The translations under genes and the position numbers were made by a program. 64,000 nucleotides of DNA from Subdoligranulum variabile (GTDB lineage Bacteria; Bacillota; Clostridia; Oscillospirales; Ruminococcaceae), in the NCBI GenBank assembly GCA_003343905.1, contig QAKI01000063.1, positions 124,001 to 188,000 of the forward strand, in the 5' to 3' direction. Below are positions 35,615 through 44,221 of this stretch, piece after piece. The stretch's first letter is position 1. Each line of letters starts with the position of its first letter. The notes under the pieces were generated by a model. That model searched no databases, was not told where the DNA came from, and saw nothing but the letters and a program-made list of their open reading frames with translations.

Positions 35615-36541
35615 ATGCAGCAGCAACAGGCAGCCGCCCTGCGGGACAGTTTGACGGCGCTTTCCGTGGCCTTTACAGAACAGGAACCCCTGGCGGAACA
35701 CACGACCTTCCGCATCGGCGGACCGGCCGCGTTCTGGTGCCGGCCGCAGGACGCGGCGCAGTTACAGGCGCTGCTTGCCTGCTGCCGGGAACAGGCGGTG
35801 CGCACCTACTTCCTGGGGAACGGGTCCAACACGCTGTTTTCTGACGAGGGGTATGACGGCGCTGTGATCGACCTGCGCGGCCTGACAGGGGAACTTTCCA
35901 CCGTCCAAAGCGGGGATGCATTTCTTGTCACGGCGGGGGCCGGTATGACGCTGGGCCGCCTGTGCGCCGAGGCGCAGCAGCGCGGTCTGGCCGGGCTGGA
36001 GTGTTTCAGCGGCATCCCCGGCACGGTGGGCGGCGCGGTCTATATGAACGCGGGGGCCTACGGCGGGGAACTGAAGGACGTTCTGCAGGAAGTGTCGTAT
36101 CTTAATACGGACGGGCAACGGCGTTCGCTGCCAGCTGAAGAACTGCAGATGGGATACCGCACCAGCATTTTTGAAAAAAATCCGTCTTGGTGCATCCTTT
36201 CGGCTACGGTGCGCCTGCACCCCGGCGACCCGGCGCAAATTCTGGCGCAGATGCAGGAATACCTGCGTCGCCGCAATGAAAAGCAGCCCCTTGAATGGCC
36301 CAGCGCGGGCAGCACCTTCAAGCGCCCGCAGGGGGCGTTTGCGGGCAAGCTGATCCAGGACTGCGGCCTGCGCGGTTTTTCCGTCGGCGGGGCGCAGATC
36401 AGCGAGAAACACTGTGGTTTTGTGATCAACAAGGGCGGCGCGACCTGTGCGGACGTGGTGGCCCTGACGGAGGAAGTAAAACGGATCGTCCGGGAAAAGA
36501 CCGGCTATGTGCTGGAACGGGAGATCCGGGTAGTAAAGTGA
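35615..36541 (+). CDS. murB: UDP-N-acetylenolpyruvoylglucosamine reductase MurB
   Basis: FAD enzyme that makes UDP-MurNAc for peptidoglycan. The 308-residue product has FRIGGPAAF, the FAD-binding LGNGSNTLFSDEGYDGAV, GLECFSGIPGTVGGAVYMNA and the catalytic Ser in AGSTFKRP (S233), with GGAQISEKHCGFVIN after it. This is the type II form. ATG 35615 is preceded by AGAGGGAGA. rapZ follows after 16 nt. Confidence 0.97.
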   Translation: MQQQQAAALRDSLTALSVAFTEQEPLAEHTTFRIGGPAAFWCRPQDAAQLQALLACCREQAVRTYFLGNGSNTLFSDEGYDGAVIDLRGLTGELSTVQSGDAFLVTAGAGMTLGRLCAEAQQRGLAGLECFSGIPGTVGGAVYMNAGAYGGELKDVLQEVSYLNTDGQRRSLPAEELQMGYRTSIFEKNPSWCILSATVRLHPGDPAQILAQMQEYLRRRNEKQPLEWPSAGSTFKRPQGAFAGKLIQDCGLRGFSVGGAQISEKHCGFVINKGGATCADVVALTEEVKRIVREKTGYVLEREIRVVK

Positions 36542-36557
36542 AAAGGCAGGGGTTGGG

Positions 36558-37421
36558 ATGAATTTTCTGATCGTAACGGGCTTGTCCGGCGCTGGCAAAT
36601 CCATGGCGGTCAACGCGCTGGAAGATATCGGCTTTTTCTGTATTGATAACATTCCCATCGCGCTGCTGCCGCGTATCGTGGATTTTGCCCTGCAGGGCGA
36701 AAACCAGCTCAGCCGCGTGGCAGTGGTGATGGACGTGCGCGGCGTGCGCAACAGCGACCAGTTGGAGCAGGCGCTGGCTGATCTGGACGCCAAAAAGATC
36801 GACTATGAGATCCTGTTTCTTGACGCCAGCAGCGACACGATCCAGCGCCGCTATAAAGAAACGCGCCGCCAGCACCCGATCTCTGTCACCGACCATGTTT
36901 CGGTCGAGGAAGCCATCGAAAAGGAGCGCAGCCTGCTGCGCCCGCTGCGCAGCCGTGCCCGCTATGTGATCGACACGTCCCTGTTGAGCGCGGCCCAGAA
37001 CAAAGAGCGGATCTGCGGTTTGTTCCTGGACAAGGGCAAAAGCCCGATGGCCCTTACCATCGTTTCGTTCGGGTTCAAGTACGGGCTGCCGCAGGAGGCC
37101 GACCTTGTGCTGGACGTGCGCTGTCTGCCCAACCCGTTCTATGTGCCGGAACTCAAAAACCTGACCGGCATGGACCAGCCGGTGGTGGACTACGTGATGG
37201 CCGCGCCGGAGTCGCAGGAGCTGCTGCGCCGGTATGAAAGCATGCTGGAGTATGCGCTGCCCTTGTATGTGAAGGAGGGCAAAAGCCAGCTTATGATCGC
37301 GGTCGGGTGTACGGGCGGCAAGCACCGTTCGATCACGTTCGCCCGCAAGATCGGGGAGTTCTGCCAGAAGCTGGGGTATGCCCCCAACGTGCAGCACCGG
37401 GACGCAAAGCGTACGCTGTGA
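36558..37421 (+). CDS. rapZ: RapZ/YvcJ-family nucleotide-binding protein
   Basis: A 287-residue protein with an N-terminal P-loop TGLSGAGKS (7-15), a second NTPase block, and the C-terminal domain with SFGFKYGLPQEADLVLDVR and the signature GCTGGKHRS. In E. coli RapZ targets the GlmZ small RNA and senses GlcN6P; the Firmicutes homologue YvcJ binds UDP-GlcNAc-type ligands and affects competence. It sits between murB and whiA, as usual, except that yvcK is absent. Confidence 0.95.
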   Translation: MNFLIVTGLSGAGKSMAVNALEDIGFFCIDNIPIALLPRIVDFALQGENQLSRVAVVMDVRGVRNSDQLEQALADLDAKKIDYEILFLDASSDTIQRRYKETRRQHPISVTDHVSVEEAIEKERSLLRPLRSRARYVIDTSLLSAAQNKERICGLFLDKGKSPMALTIVSFGFKYGLPQEADLVLDVRCLPNPFYVPELKNLTGMDQPVVDYVMAAPESQELLRRYESMLEYALPLYVKEGKSQLMIAVGCTGGKHRSITFARKIGEFCQKLGYAPNVQHRDAKRTL

Positions 37422-37453
37422 AAAGCCCCGCTGCACCGCAAGGGAGGAAGATT

Positions 37454-38389
37454 TTGAGTTTTTCGCAAGAGGTTAAAAACGAGATCCTTCGCCACCGGAT
37501 CACAAAACCCTGTTGCAATGCGGCGGCGGCCTATGCGGTAGCCTGCTTCGGCAAGTATTTCGACGACCGCGGTGTGGTCTTGCAGACCGAAAACGAGGGC
37601 GTAGCCAACTTTGCCCAGAAAGTATATCGCCGCTGCGGCATCCAGGGCGATGTGCTGCGCAAAGAGCGCCCCACCGGCCCGGTATTTGAGTTCAGTGTGA
37701 AACAGCCGGAGGAAGTCCGCAAACTGCTGGACCTTTTCGGGCATACAGGCAGGGAACCTACGCTGCGGATCCGTCCGCAGCCTTTTAAGTGCCAGAAATG
37801 CGTGCAGACCTTTATCGCCACGGCGTTCCTTTGCTGCGGGACCATGACGGACCCCGAAAAAAGCTATAACCTGGAATTTTTGTCCACCCGGCATTACCTG
37901 TCGCAGCAGTTGGAGGCGATGCTGGCGGAGCATGATTTCCACCCCCACCGCGCGCTGCGCAAGGGGGCCAATACGATCTATGTGCGGGCCGCCGACCACA
38001 TCGAGGATCTGCTGACCTTTATGGGCGCGGGCGGCGCGGCCATGCGCATCATGGACCAGCGCCTGTATAACGAGATGCGCAACAAGACCAACCGCCTTTC
38101 CAACTGCGAAACGGCCAACATGGGCAAAAGTGTCCAGGCGGCGGTGCAGGTGCAGATGGCCATTGAACGGCTGAAAGCTGCGGGGGCGCTGTCGGCGCTG
38201 CCGGAACCGCTGCGCCAGACCGCGCGCCTGCGGATGCAGTACCCGGATCTGCCCCTGGCAAAGCTGGCCCAGAAGTTTGACCCGCCGGTGAGCAAGGCGG
38301 GGCTTTCCCACCGATTCAAACGTATCCAGGAAGCGGCCCGCAGCCTGCCGGACGGGCCCCAAGAAGAAAAGGATCAAAGCAATGTCTGA
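37454..38389 (+). CDS. whiA: WhiA-family DNA-binding regulator
   Basis: The 311-residue product starts MSFSQEVKNEIL, the typical WhiA N-terminus. It has a degenerate LAGLIDADG homing-endonuclease-like domain and a C-terminal helix-turn-helix containing LAKLAQKFDPPVSKAGLSHR. WhiA regulates sporulation in Streptomyces and division or chromosome segregation in Bacillus. The TTG start at 37454 has AGGGAGGAAG upstream; a longer in-frame ORF from 37307 lies inside rapZ and is rejected. It overlaps dnaE by 8 nt. Confidence 0.95.
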   Translation: MSFSQEVKNEILRHRITKPCCNAAAAYAVACFGKYFDDRGVVLQTENEGVANFAQKVYRRCGIQGDVLRKERPTGPVFEFSVKQPEEVRKLLDLFGHTGREPTLRIRPQPFKCQKCVQTFIATAFLCCGTMTDPEKSYNLEFLSTRHYLSQQLEAMLAEHDFHPHRALRKGANTIYVRAADHIEDLLTFMGAGGAAMRIMDQRLYNEMRNKTNRLSNCETANMGKSVQAAVQVQMAIERLKAAGALSALPEPLRQTARLRMQYPDLPLAKLAQKFDPPVSKAGLSHRFKRIQEAARSLPDGPQEEKDQSNV

Positions 38390-41300
38390 AGCGACGCAGA
38401 GACAGTTCACCCATCTGCATGTGCATACCGAATACAGCCTGCTGGATGGCGCCTGCCGGATCGACCGCATGTTCGACCATCTGAAAGCGATGGGACAGAC
38501 GGCGTGCGCGATCACGGACCACGGCGTCATGTATGGCAGCGTGGCTTTTTTTGATGCGGCCAAGGCGGCGGGCATCAAGCCGATCATCGGCTGCGAGGTC
38601 TATGTGGCGACCCGCACCCGCTTTGACAAAGTCAACCGGATCGACGGCAACAGCCACCTGATCCTGCTGTGCAAAGACGAGACCGGCTACCGGAACCTGA
38701 TCAAGATGGTTTCGGCTGGATTCCTGGAAGGATTCTATTCCAAGCCGCGCATTGATAAAGAACTGCTGGAACAGCACCATGAGGGGCTGATCTGTCTTTC
38801 CGCCTGTCTGGCGGGCGAGGTGCCCAAGGCGATCCTGGCTGGTGATTACGAGCGCGCCAAGCAGACGGCGCTGTACTACCGCGACCTGTTTGGCGAAGGC
38901 AACTATTATCTTGAACTGCAGGACCACGGTCTGGACGAGGATCAGGTGGTCCTGCCGCAGCTCATCCGCCTGTCAAGAGAAACGGGCATCCCGCTGGTGG
39001 CGACCAACGACGCCCACTATATCACCAAAGAGGACGCCAAGATGCAGAGCATTTTGCTCTGTATCCAGACGGGCAAGACCATTGCGGACGCGGACCGCAT
39101 GGAATTCCAGACCGACGAGTTCTACCTCAAAAGCACCGAGGAAATGTATGATCTTTTCTCGATGGTGCCGGAAGCCTGCGAGAATACCAATAAGATCGCG
39201 GAACAGTGCAACTTCGCGTTCACGTTCGGCGAGACCAAACTGCCGTATTTCCGCGCGCCCGACGGGATGGAGAACCAGGCGTACTTTGAAAAGCTCTGCT
39301 GGGAAGGTCTGGAACGCCGCTACCCGGGCAAAGTTACCGACGCGCTGCGGGAACGCCTGAGCCATGAGATCAACGTCGTCAAAACGATGGGGTACACCAA
39401 CTATTACCTGATCGTCTACGACTTTATCAACTATGCCAAAACGCGGGACATCCCGGTGGGGCCGGGCCGTGGTTCGGGCGCGGGCAGTCTGGCGGCTTAC
39501 TGTGTGGGCATCACTGACATCGACCCGATCCGTTACAACCTGATCTTTGAACGCTTCCTCAACCCGGAGCGCGTTTCCATGCCGGACTTCGACGTGGATT
39601 TCTGCTATGAGCGCCGTCAGGAAGTCATCGACTACGTCAACGAAAAATATGGCCGGGACCATGTGGCCCAGATCGTTACCTTCGGTACGATGGCCGCGCG
39701 GGCGGCCGTGCGCGATGTGGGCCGTGTCATGGGCATGGCGTATCAGGATGTGGACAAGGTCGCCAAGCTGATCCCCATGGAATTGAAAATGACCCTGCAG
39801 AAGGCGCTGGATGTCAGCCCGGACCTCAAGGCCATGTACGAGAGCAATCCGCAGGTGCATGAACTGATCGACACCTCGCTCAAGGTGGAGGGCATGCCGC
39901 GCCATGCTTCGACCCATGCGGCGGGCGTCGTCATCACCCGCGAACCGGCAACCGAGTATGTGCCGCTGGCGACCAACGACGGCCTGCCGGTCACCCAGTT
40001 CAACATGGTGGAGATCGAGCGTCTGGGCCTGCTGAAGATGGACTTCCTGGGGCTGCGGACGCTGACGGTCATCCATGATACCGAAATGGCCGTGCGCAAC
40101 CGGGTGCCGGAGTTCAGAATGGCGAACATCAGCTACGATGACCCCGACACCTACGCCATGCTGGCGCGCGGCGAGACCGAGGGCATTTTCCAGCTTGAAT
40201 CTACGGGCATGACGCAGGTGCTGGTCAGTATGCGCCCGAAGAACCTGGAAGATATCATCGCGCTGATCTCTTTGTACCGTCCCGGGCCGATGGAATCCAT
40301 CCCCACCTACCTGCGCAACCGCCGGGAGCCAGACAAGATCAGCTACAAGACGCCGCAATTGGCCCACATCCTGGACGTTACCAACGGCTGTATCGTCTAC
40401 CAGGAACAGGTCATGCAGATCTTCCGGGAACTGGCGGGCTTCAGCTTCGGCCAGGCCGACAACATCCGCCGCGCCATGAGCAAGAAAAAGCACGCAGTCA
40501 TGGAGGCGGAACGTGAACACTTCGTTCACGGCTGCACGGAACCGGGCAAGGAGTGCCCCGGCTGCGTCAAGAACGGCATCCCGGAGAGCGTCGCCAACGA
40601 GATCTACGACGAAATGATCAGCTTCGCTTCCTATGCGTTCAACAAGTCCCATGCGGCATGTTATGCGTATGTGGCCTTCCAGACCGCCTACCTCAAATGC
40701 CATTATCCCCATGAGTTTATGGCGGCGCTGCTGACCAGCGTGCTGGACAACACTTCCAAAGTCATTGAATATACGACGGAGTGCCAGCGGCTGGGCATCA
40801 AGGTCCTGCAGCCGGATATCAACGTATCGCGCGGCGGCTTCACGGCGGACGGCGATTGTATCCGCTTTGGCCTGAACGCAGTCAAGAGCGTGGGCCGCAA
40901 CCTGATCGAAGCTGTGGTCCGGGAGCGGGAGGACCGCCCCTACCGCGGGCTGTATGATTTTTGCAAGCGGCTGTACGGCAATGAACTGAACCGCCGCGCG
41001 CTGGAAAATCTGGTCAAGTGCGGCGCGTTCGACGCACTGGAACCTTCCCGCCGAGGTATGCTCGAATGTGTCGAGGGCATCCTGAAAAGCGTGGAGACCG
41101 ACATGCGCCGCAATCTGGAAGGGCAGATGGACCTTTTCGGCATGATGAGCGGCGGGGCAGGGGAGCCTGCGGTCAACGACTACAAAGTTTCCAACATCCC
41201 GGAATATCCTGCCAGTGAACTGCTCAAGATGGAAAAAGAGGTGTCCGGCCTGTATCTGTCCGGCCACCCGCTGGACGCCTACCGGGAGCAGATCGCCCAG

Positions 41301-41921
41301 ATCTCCACCTGCACGGTAGCACAGTTGCAGGGGGAGGATGCCCGCCAGTTTGATGACCAGATGGTGACGATCTTGTGCACGGTCGTCAAAAACAAGATCA
41401 TGACCACAAAATCCAATACCCTGATGGCCTTTACCACCATTGAAGACCTGACCGGCTCCATGGAGCTGCTGATCTTCCCGCGGGTGTTGGCGGAATGCCG
41501 CGCGGCGCTGCAGGAAAACGCCGTCGTAGTAGCGAACGGCCGTGTCTCCGTCAAGGAGGAAGAAGCGGCGCGCCTGATCGTGGAGGGTATTCAGCCCATC
41601 GAAAGCTACGATCCGGCCAAGAGTTTCGGGCGGAACCGCGCCGACCGTGTGGAGCGCGAAAAAAGCGCAGAGGGGGCAAGCGGGTATTTCCTGACCGTCC
41701 CTTCCATGCAGTGCCCGGAGATGCACAAGGTAGAGAACCTGCTTTGCAACATATTTGACGGCGGCACGGTCAAGGTCTATTTCCGCTTTGCCGACAGCGG
41801 AAAGAAGGTTTTGGCGCGCCACATGGCCGTTAAGGACGACCCGCTTTTGCGGGCCGAACTGGCCAGAATTTTGGGCGAAGAGCATGTAAAAGTGCAGACA
41901 GCCCCTGAGAATGCAAAATAA
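38382..41921 (+). CDS. dnaE: DNA polymerase III alpha subunit DnaE
   Basis: The 1179-residue DnaE1-type polymerase. The N-terminal PHP domain starts HLHVHTEYSLLDGA. The palm has the catalytic Asp cluster PDFDVDF (D402, D404, D406). The fingers, the tandem helix-hairpin-helix and the C-terminal OB fold (FTTIEDLTGSMELLIF near 1010-1030) follow. A PolC-type exonuclease insert is absent, so it is not PolC; low-GC clostridia usually carry both. Translation overlaps whiA by 8 nt. Confidence 0.97.
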   Translation: MSEATQRQFTHLHVHTEYSLLDGACRIDRMFDHLKAMGQTACAITDHGVMYGSVAFFDAAKAAGIKPIIGCEVYVATRTRFDKVNRIDGNSHLILLCKDETGYRNLIKMVSAGFLEGFYSKPRIDKELLEQHHEGLICLSACLAGEVPKAILAGDYERAKQTALYYRDLFGEGNYYLELQDHGLDEDQVVLPQLIRLSRETGIPLVATNDAHYITKEDAKMQSILLCIQTGKTIADADRMEFQTDEFYLKSTEEMYDLFSMVPEACENTNKIAEQCNFAFTFGETKLPYFRAPDGMENQAYFEKLCWEGLERRYPGKVTDALRERLSHEINVVKTMGYTNYYLIVYDFINYAKTRDIPVGPGRGSGAGSLAAYCVGITDIDPIRYNLIFERFLNPERVSMPDFDVDFCYERRQEVIDYVNEKYGRDHVAQIVTFGTMAARAAVRDVGRVMGMAYQDVDKVAKLIPMELKMTLQKALDVSPDLKAMYESNPQVHELIDTSLKVEGMPRHASTHAAGVVITREPATEYVPLATNDGLPVTQFNMVEIERLGLLKMDFLGLRTLTVIHDTEMAVRNRVPEFRMANISYDDPDTYAMLARGETEGIFQLESTGMTQVLVSMRPKNLEDIIALISLYRPGPMESIPTYLRNRREPDKISYKTPQLAHILDVTNGCIVYQEQVMQIFRELAGFSFGQADNIRRAMSKKKHAVMEAEREHFVHGCTEPGKECPGCVKNGIPESVANEIYDEMISFASYAFNKSHAACYAYVAFQTAYLKCHYPHEFMAALLTSVLDNTSKVIEYTTECQRLGIKVLQPDINVSRGGFTADGDCIRFGLNAVKSVGRNLIEAVVREREDRPYRGLYDFCKRLYGNELNRRALENLVKCGAFDALEPSRRGMLECVEGILKSVETDMRRNLEGQMDLFGMMSGGAGEPAVNDYKVSNIPEYPASELLKMEKEVSGLYLSGHPLDAYREQIAQISTCTVAQLQGEDARQFDDQMVTILCTVVKNKIMTTKSNTLMAFTTIEDLTGSMELLIFPRVLAECRAALQENAVVVANGRVSVKEEEAARLIVEGIQPIESYDPAKSFGRNRADRVEREKSAEGASGYFLTVPSMQCPEMHKVENLLCNIFDGGTVKVYFRFADSGKKVLARHMAVKDDPLLRAELARILGEEHVKVQTAPENAK

Positions 41922-41966
41922 ATCCATATGTTTTGCGTGAATTATCCATAATCGAAGGCCATGAGT

Positions 41967-41977
41967 TGTGGTATAAT
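41967..41977 (+). promoter_or_regulatory. Extended -10 promoter for pfkA
   Basis: TGG-TATAAT, with TATAAT at 41972-41977, lies 70 nt upstream of the pfkA start. There is no convincing -35 at standard spacing. Confidence 0.6.
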
Positions 41978-42046
41978 GGGACTGTTATAGATTGTTAAAA
42001 AAATATTCTGAATAACGCTATGTTCCCGAACAGGAGGAGCTGCATT

Positions 42047-43021
42047 ATGGCTAAGGAAATAAAAACCATCGGTGTTTTGACCAGCGGCGGTGACGCCCCC
42101 GGTATGAACGCGGCTGTCCGCGCGATCGTGCGCGCCGGCATCAGCAAGGGTTACCGGATGATGGGCATTCAGCGCGGCTATAACGGCCTGATCAATGGTG
42201 AATGCTATGAAATGAATGTCCGCAGCGTGTCGGAGATCATCCACCGCGGCGGTACGATCCTTTATACCGCCCGCTGCCTGGAGTTCAAGACCCAGGAAGG
42301 CCAGGCGAAGGGCCTGGCCCGCTGCAAGGAGCTGGGCATCGACGCGCTGGTCGTTATCGGCGGCGACGGTTCTTTCATGGGCGCCCGCGCGCTCGCCAAT
42401 CAGGGCATCCCCTGCATCGGCCTGCCCGGCACCATCGACAACGATATCGCCTGCAGCGAGTACACCATCGGCTATGACACGGCCATGAACACGGCTGTGG
42501 AAGCCATCGACAAACTGCGCGATACCACCCAGAGCCATGACCGCTGCAGCGTGGTCGAGGTCATGGGCCATCACGCCGGCTATATCGCGCTGAACGTGGG
42601 TATTGCCACCGGCGCGTTGGCTGTGCTGCTGCCGGAGATCCCGTTCGACTTTGAGCGCGACATCCTGCAGCGTATGCGCCAGACCCAGTCCACCGGCAAG
42701 AAGCACTTCATCATCATCGTGTCGGAAGGCGTCGTGGGCGCGCAGGAACTGGCCAACCAGATCCAGGCGACCACCGGCGTGGATTCCCGCGCTACGGTCC
42801 TGGGCCACATCCAGCGCGGCGGTTCCCCGACGGTTCGTGACCGTGTGAATGCTTCGCTGATGGGCTACCATGCGGTGGATCTGCTGGATAAGGGCATTTA
42901 CAACCGCGTGGTCGCGGTGTCCGGCGACAAGATCGTGGACTACGATGTGAACGTGGCGCTGTCCATGCACAAGACCATCGACCGGGAAATGATCGACATT
43001 GCCAACGCGATCTCGATCTGA
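42047..43021 (+). CDS. pfkA: ATP-dependent 6-phosphofructokinase
   Basis: Commits fructose-6-phosphate to glycolysis. The 324-residue product has GVLTSGGDAPGMNAAVRA, GGDGS at 105-109 (Gly108, ATP type) and GLPGTIDNDI (Gly rather than Lys, again ATP rather than pyrophosphate type). The length fits the bacterial allosteric tetramer. ATG 42047 follows AGGAGGAG. It is a single-gene unit with its own promoter and terminator; pyk is not adjacent. Confidence 0.97.
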   Translation: MAKEIKTIGVLTSGGDAPGMNAAVRAIVRAGISKGYRMMGIQRGYNGLINGECYEMNVRSVSEIIHRGGTILYTARCLEFKTQEGQAKGLARCKELGIDALVVIGGDGSFMGARALANQGIPCIGLPGTIDNDIACSEYTIGYDTAMNTAVEAIDKLRDTTQSHDRCSVVEVMGHHAGYIALNVGIATGALAVLLPEIPFDFERDILQRMRQTQSTGKKHFIIIVSEGVVGAQELANQIQATTGVDSRATVLGHIQRGGSPTVRDRVNASLMGYHAVDLLDKGIYNRVVAVSGDKIVDYDVNVALSMHKTIDREMIDIANAISI

Positions 43022-43035
43022 GAAGGAACGATACG

Positions 43036-43065
43036 GGGCCGCTGCGCTGTGCAGCGGCCCTTTTT
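43036..43065 (+). terminator. Strong terminator after pfkA
   Basis: A perfect 10-bp stem GGGCCGCTGC / GCAGCGGCCC with a 5-nt loop is followed by TTTTT. Confidence 0.93.
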
Positions 43066-43119
43066 GTGAAGAAAGAGCCTGCAAGACAGAAATTTTTTCG
43101 ACTTTTTGTAAAAAACTGC

Positions 43120-43148
43120 TTGCCAAACAGGCTGGCAGATGCTATAAT
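43120..43148 (+). promoter_or_regulatory. Promoter for rplS
   Basis: TTGCCA (43120-43125) and TATAAT (43143-43148) are 17 nt apart, with a TGC extended -10. It is one of the best promoters in the window, as expected for a ribosomal protein gene. Confidence 0.85.
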
Positions 43149-43149
43149 A

Positions 43150-43264
43150 CTAAAGCGTTAGTGCTGCCGGGCCACCGGCAGGATAATGACATATCATTAT
43201 ACAGGCGGTCCTCTGCCGAAGATTCGGGTATGAACGTCGATACAAAATGGAGGAACTTAGGAAT
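43150..43264 (+). promoter_or_regulatory. Structured 5' leader of rplS; candidate L19 autoregulatory leader
   Basis: Between the promoter and the start codon are three consecutive hairpins: CTAA/TTAG (43150-43161), CTGCCGG/CCGGCAG with a 4-nt loop (43164-43181) and ATAATGA/TCATTAT with a 4-nt loop (43183-43200). About 64 nt more follow before the ATG. L19 leaders are known in Firmicutes; whether this belongs to that class needs a covariance-model search. Confidence 0.5.
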
Positions 43265-43606
43265 ATGGACGCAATGAAGCATTTTACCGAAGGCATGATC
43301 AAAGAGAACAAGCCTCAGTTTGAAGTCGGCGATACCGTTCGCGTGTCCGTCCGCATCAAGGAAGGCGACAAAGAGCGTATCCAGGCTTTTGAGGGCACCG
43401 TGATCGCCAAGAAGCATGGCGGCATCGCGGAGACCTTCACCGTCCGCCGTACTTCCTACGGCGTTGGCGTGGAGCGTGTGTTCCCGGTCAACAGCCCGTT
43501 CGTGGAGAAGGTCGAAGTTGTCCGCCGCGGCAAGGTCCGTCGTGCGAAGCTCTTCTACCTGCGTGAGCGTACCGGCAAGGCTGCCAAGGTTAAGGCGCGT
43601 ATCTGA
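43265..43606 (+). CDS. rplS: 50S ribosomal protein L19
   Basis: A 113-residue L19 protein at the 30S-50S interface. The motifs FEVGDTVRVSVRIKEGDKER, FEGTVIAKKHGG, TFTVRRTSYGVGVERVFP and RRGKVRRAKLFYLR cover nearly the whole family profile. ATG 43265 is used; GGAGG is 11 nt upstream, and an in-frame ATG at 43247 overlaps that site. It heads the rplS-lepB-rbgA-rnhB-yraN order common in Firmicutes. Confidence 0.98.
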   Translation: MDAMKHFTEGMIKENKPQFEVGDTVRVSVRIKEGDKERIQAFEGTVIAKKHGGIAETFTVRRTSYGVGVERVFPVNSPFVEKVEVVRRGKVRRAKLFYLRERTGKAAKVKARI

Positions 43607-43616
43607 GTATCCAGAG

Positions 43617-43650
43617 AAAAGGGGAGGACGGTTGGCGTTCTCCCTTTTTT
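43617..43650 (+). terminator. Imperfect terminator/attenuator between rplS and lepB
   Basis: AAAAGGGGAGGAC pairs with GTTCTCCCTTTT with small bulges and runs into a T run. It may reduce expression of lepB relative to rplS. Confidence 0.6.
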
Positions 43651-43675
43651 CGTATATTTTTGCGGGAGGGGAGCT

Positions 43676-44221
43676 ATGGCACGCACATTCAAGGAGCGGT
43701 ACCGGCGTAACCGGGAAACGCTGGAATGGTATGACGCGCTCGCTGTAGCAGTGGCGGTGATCGCGCTGGTGTTCACGCTCGTGGTGCGCATCGTTCAGGT
43801 GAACGGCAGTTCCATGAACCCTACGCTGTATAACGGCGACCGGGTGCTGATCGCCTCTTTCATGCAGCCGCAGTATGGCGACGTGGTGGTGGTAGACAGC
43901 TATATCCCTTACGGGAAGCCGCTGGTCAAACGGGTCATCGGCAAAGCGGGGGATACCATCGACATCGACTTCGACCTGGGCATCGTGTACCGCAACGGCG
44001 AAGCCCTGTGGGAACCCTACATAGAAGAACCGACCCTGATGTATGAGGGCGTCAATTTCCCCATCACGGTGCCGGACGGCTGCCTGTTCCTGATGGGGGA
44101 TAACCGCAACAACTCCAAGGACAGCCGTGACCGGGAGATCGGATGCGTCGAGGAAGGCGACGTGTTGGGGGTCGCTCTGTACCGGATCATGCCGTTTGAT
44201 GAAATGGGAGTCATTCAATGA
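43676..44221 (+). CDS. lepB: Type I signal peptidase
   Basis: The 181-residue membrane protease removes signal peptides of secreted proteins. One N-terminal membrane segment (about 21-40) is followed by the catalytic Ser in VNGSSMNPT (S46), the catalytic Lys in PLVKRVIGKAGD (K85) and the conserved MGDNRNNSKDSR. The short SipS/T-like form is typical of Firmicutes. A GGGAGGGGAG site precedes the ATG, and the stop overlaps rbgA (ATGA). Confidence 0.96.
   Translation: MARTFKERYRRNRETLEWYDALAVAVAVIALVFTLVVRIVQVNGSSMNPTLYNGDRVLIASFMQPQYGDVVVVDSYIPYGKPLVKRVIGKAGDTIDIDFDLGIVYRNGEALWEPYIEEPTLMYEGVNFPITVPDGCLFLMGDNRNNSKDSRDREIGCVEEGDVLGVALYRIMPFDEMGVIQ

Noticed and set aside
37307..37453. N-terminal extension of WhiA inside rapZ
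   Set aside because: Residues before MSFSQEV are unlike WhiA, and the AGGGAGGAAG site marks TTG 37454.
38973..41927. A 984-codon minus-strand open frame opposite dnaE
   Set aside because: Shadow of dnaE, same bias signature as other antisense frames.
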